Source: Casuarius casuarius
Taxonomy: Eukaryota; Chordata; Aves; Casuariiformes; Casuariidae
Assembly (NCBI GenBank): GCA_003342895.1
Contig: PTFA01000543.1
Coordinates: 115,886 to 179,885, forward strand
Direction of reading: 5' to 3'
Length of the DNA: 64,000 nt
Shown here: positions 62,815 through 64,000 of the stretch, piece after piece
Numbering within the stretch: the first letter of the stretch is position 1
Layout: each line of letters begins with the position of its first letter
Program-made: the position numbers and the translations under genes
Notes under the pieces: model-generated
The model's database searches: none
Seen by the model: only the letters and a program-made list of their open reading frames with translations
Told to the model about the DNA's origin: nothing

Positions 62815-63174
62815 CAACAGATGCAGCAGTTTGCGCAGTAGTGTCTGAGCTCTGCTTAGAACTTCTGAGAACCTTGTTGGAGGTTGCAGGGGATTTCGGT
62901 GGACCCTCTGAAGGACTAGAGGGTGCTTGCTGCAAACAGGTAAGGAGAGCTAGGTAAGGACAGCTACAGGAGGCCTTAGCTTCTCCTGGGAAGCTCTAGC
63001 AAGTTGTAGCTGCTACTAAGGAGCTCTGTTGATTGTTCCTGATCACTGAGAGTTGGAGCCTTTGTTCCAGCTCACCCTTGATTTGGAAGGGTCAAGCAGC
63101 CTTTCAGCCAGTGCTAGGGAGAGGCCTATGTAAGAGCCAGGCCTAGAACACAGCCAACAGATGCAGCAGTTTGC
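62815..63174 (+). repeat. 20-mer direct repeat in the CR1 5' region
   Basis: CAACAGATGCAGCAGTTTGC is found exactly at 62815-62834 and 63155-63174, 340 bases apart, each followed by GC(A/G)CAG. It may reflect tandemly repeated 5' UTR promoter units of CR1 or a simple duplication. Confidence 0.75.
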
Positions 63175-63825
63175 ACAGCAGTTTGTACAGCAGGGTGCAA
63201 AGAAGGAGTCCTTGTCTCCATTCATAGTAGCATCCGCTTTCTCAGATATGGTTGTGACATGCCACAGGGCACATTGACCGGTAGCTGTTGGAGTAGCTTT
63301 GTTTGCCATGTTGGAGGCTTCTGCCCGGACAGACCTTCTGACAGTGGACGCAGCTCTGCAAGTCTCAGGCTGGACAGAGTGCCTGGGGCCTCTCTGTGAG
63401 GTTGGGGCTGACAGCCATCCTTCATGCAGAAGGTGTGCTGTTGTTGAGGAGTTGTGTTGCCAGGTGAAGGAGTTGTGAGAGGAAGTCAGCAGGCTGCATA
63501 GCATCTGAGAAGGTGAGAGGGAGATAGACAGGATGTTCTCAGAGACCCCTCAGAGACTCTCTTCAGGAGTCTCGACCCCCAGCAGCAACGGAGATGCAGG
63601 CAGGGTCTGTGCCAGGTGGGACAGTAAGTGATAACTCCCAAGAAGGTGAAGGCTTGAAGCTGGTATCTTCTTGTACGAAGAGAAAGGCTCCTGCTTCTCC
63701 TGAAGGCTTGCAGATGATGAACAGGTTCACTGCCCTCCAATGAGGAGGTGCTGGGCGCGGTTTCACGTGAAGCATCTGGGCTAGTGGACCCCACACCATG
63801 CAGGAGCACCGGGAGAAAGTGGCAA

Positions 63826-64000
63826 GTGATGGTAGTGGGTCACTCCCTGCTGCAGGGGACAGAGGCACCCATCTGCCAACCTGACCTGCTGTCTAGAGGG
63901 ATTAGCTGCTTGTGGGGGTCTCGGACCCAGGATGTCACGGAGAGACTGCCAAATCTTGTCTACCCCTCTGACAATTACGTCCTACTGCTCTTCCACATAG
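63826..64000 (+). pseudogene. CR1 ORF1 esterase domain (5' part), truncated by window end
   Basis: An uninterrupted frame of 58 codons runs to the last base. It opens with VMVVGHSLLQGTEAPICQ, where the GDSL-type block usually reads GDS; the serine is kept and the Asp is His. DVTERLPNLVYPSDNYVLLL follows. The final 94 bases are the exact reverse complement of 59577-59670. Upstream frames of this ORF1 are broken, so the protein is not made. Confidence 0.75.

Larger units (their letters stand above)
62776..64000 (+). mobile_element. CR1 5' region and ORF1, running off the window
   Basis: After the RT fragment the sequence changes to a CR1 5' UTR-like part with a repeated block, then ORF1. Near 63.44-63.49 kb a coiled-coil-like stretch reads VVEELCCQVKEL then EEVSRLHS, broken by TGA at 63476-63478. 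From 63826 the esterase domain is open to the end of the window. ORF1 proteins of CR1 bind RNA and carry this esterase in some families. Orientation is opposite to the CR1 copies at 53.7-56.9 and 58.98-59.67 kb. Confidence 0.75.

Noticed and set aside
63043..63504. 153-codon frame on the - strand, cysteine-rich in part
   Set aside because: It lies antisense to a CR1 ORF1 region that reads sensibly on the + strand; the Cys-rich part comes from the repeated GCAGCAGTTTGC block.
1..64000. tRNA, rRNA, CRISPR arrays, bacterial-type operons or riboswitches
   Set aside because: None seen. Sequence character is vertebrate nuclear DNA with LINE and ERV remnants.

Overview
The window looks like vertebrate, most likely avian, nuclear DNA. 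The evidence is several CR1 non-LTR retrotransposons with bird-type 3' ends, a decayed ERV-L-like provirus with a dUTPase after its integrase, and a decayed last exon of a DMRTA-type (DM-domain) transcription factor gene. I found no intact protein-coding gene, rRNA, tRNA or CRISPR array. The short open frames scattered through the window behave like chance ORFs.

Layout. Positions 1 to about 35.5 kb are AT-rich, gene-poor sequence with a few GC-richer patches (1.0-1.4, 7.4-8.3 and 32.2-32.8 kb), simple repeats, and a divergent tandem array at 32.72-33.28 kb. At 35.50-36.15 kb on the + strand is a pseudogene that I recognise as the DMA-domain-containing last exon of DMRTA1, with three internal stops and a frameshift. 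At 37.98-40.52 kb on the - strand is an ERV-L-like remnant: a 3' LTR, a polypurine tract, a dUTPase and an integrase, all broken, with one undetermined base inside. Positions 40.5-51.86 kb are again AT-rich and featureless apart from minor repeats.

At 51.86 kb the composition changes abruptly. From there to the window end the DNA is a GC-rich mosaic of CR1 copies in both orientations. They are a 1-kb 3' fragment (51.86-52.85 kb), a 3.2-kb element (53.75-56.94 kb), and a nested set between 56.95 and 64.0 kb. That set contains a near-perfect inverted repeat with two arms of about 2,037 bp (56,946-58,982 and 60,554-62,590) around a spacer of about 1.57 kb. The left arm begins exactly at an undetermined base (56,945), so a misassembly must be excluded. 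A further CR1 on the + strand starts near 62.8 kb and runs off the window inside its ORF1 esterase domain.

Interpretation. A decayed copy of a gene that I recall as Z-linked in birds, together with CR1/ERV load and an inverted repeat, would fit W-linked or other non-recombining sequence. That is inference from one window. No genes here work together: everything recognisable is a relic or a transposon.
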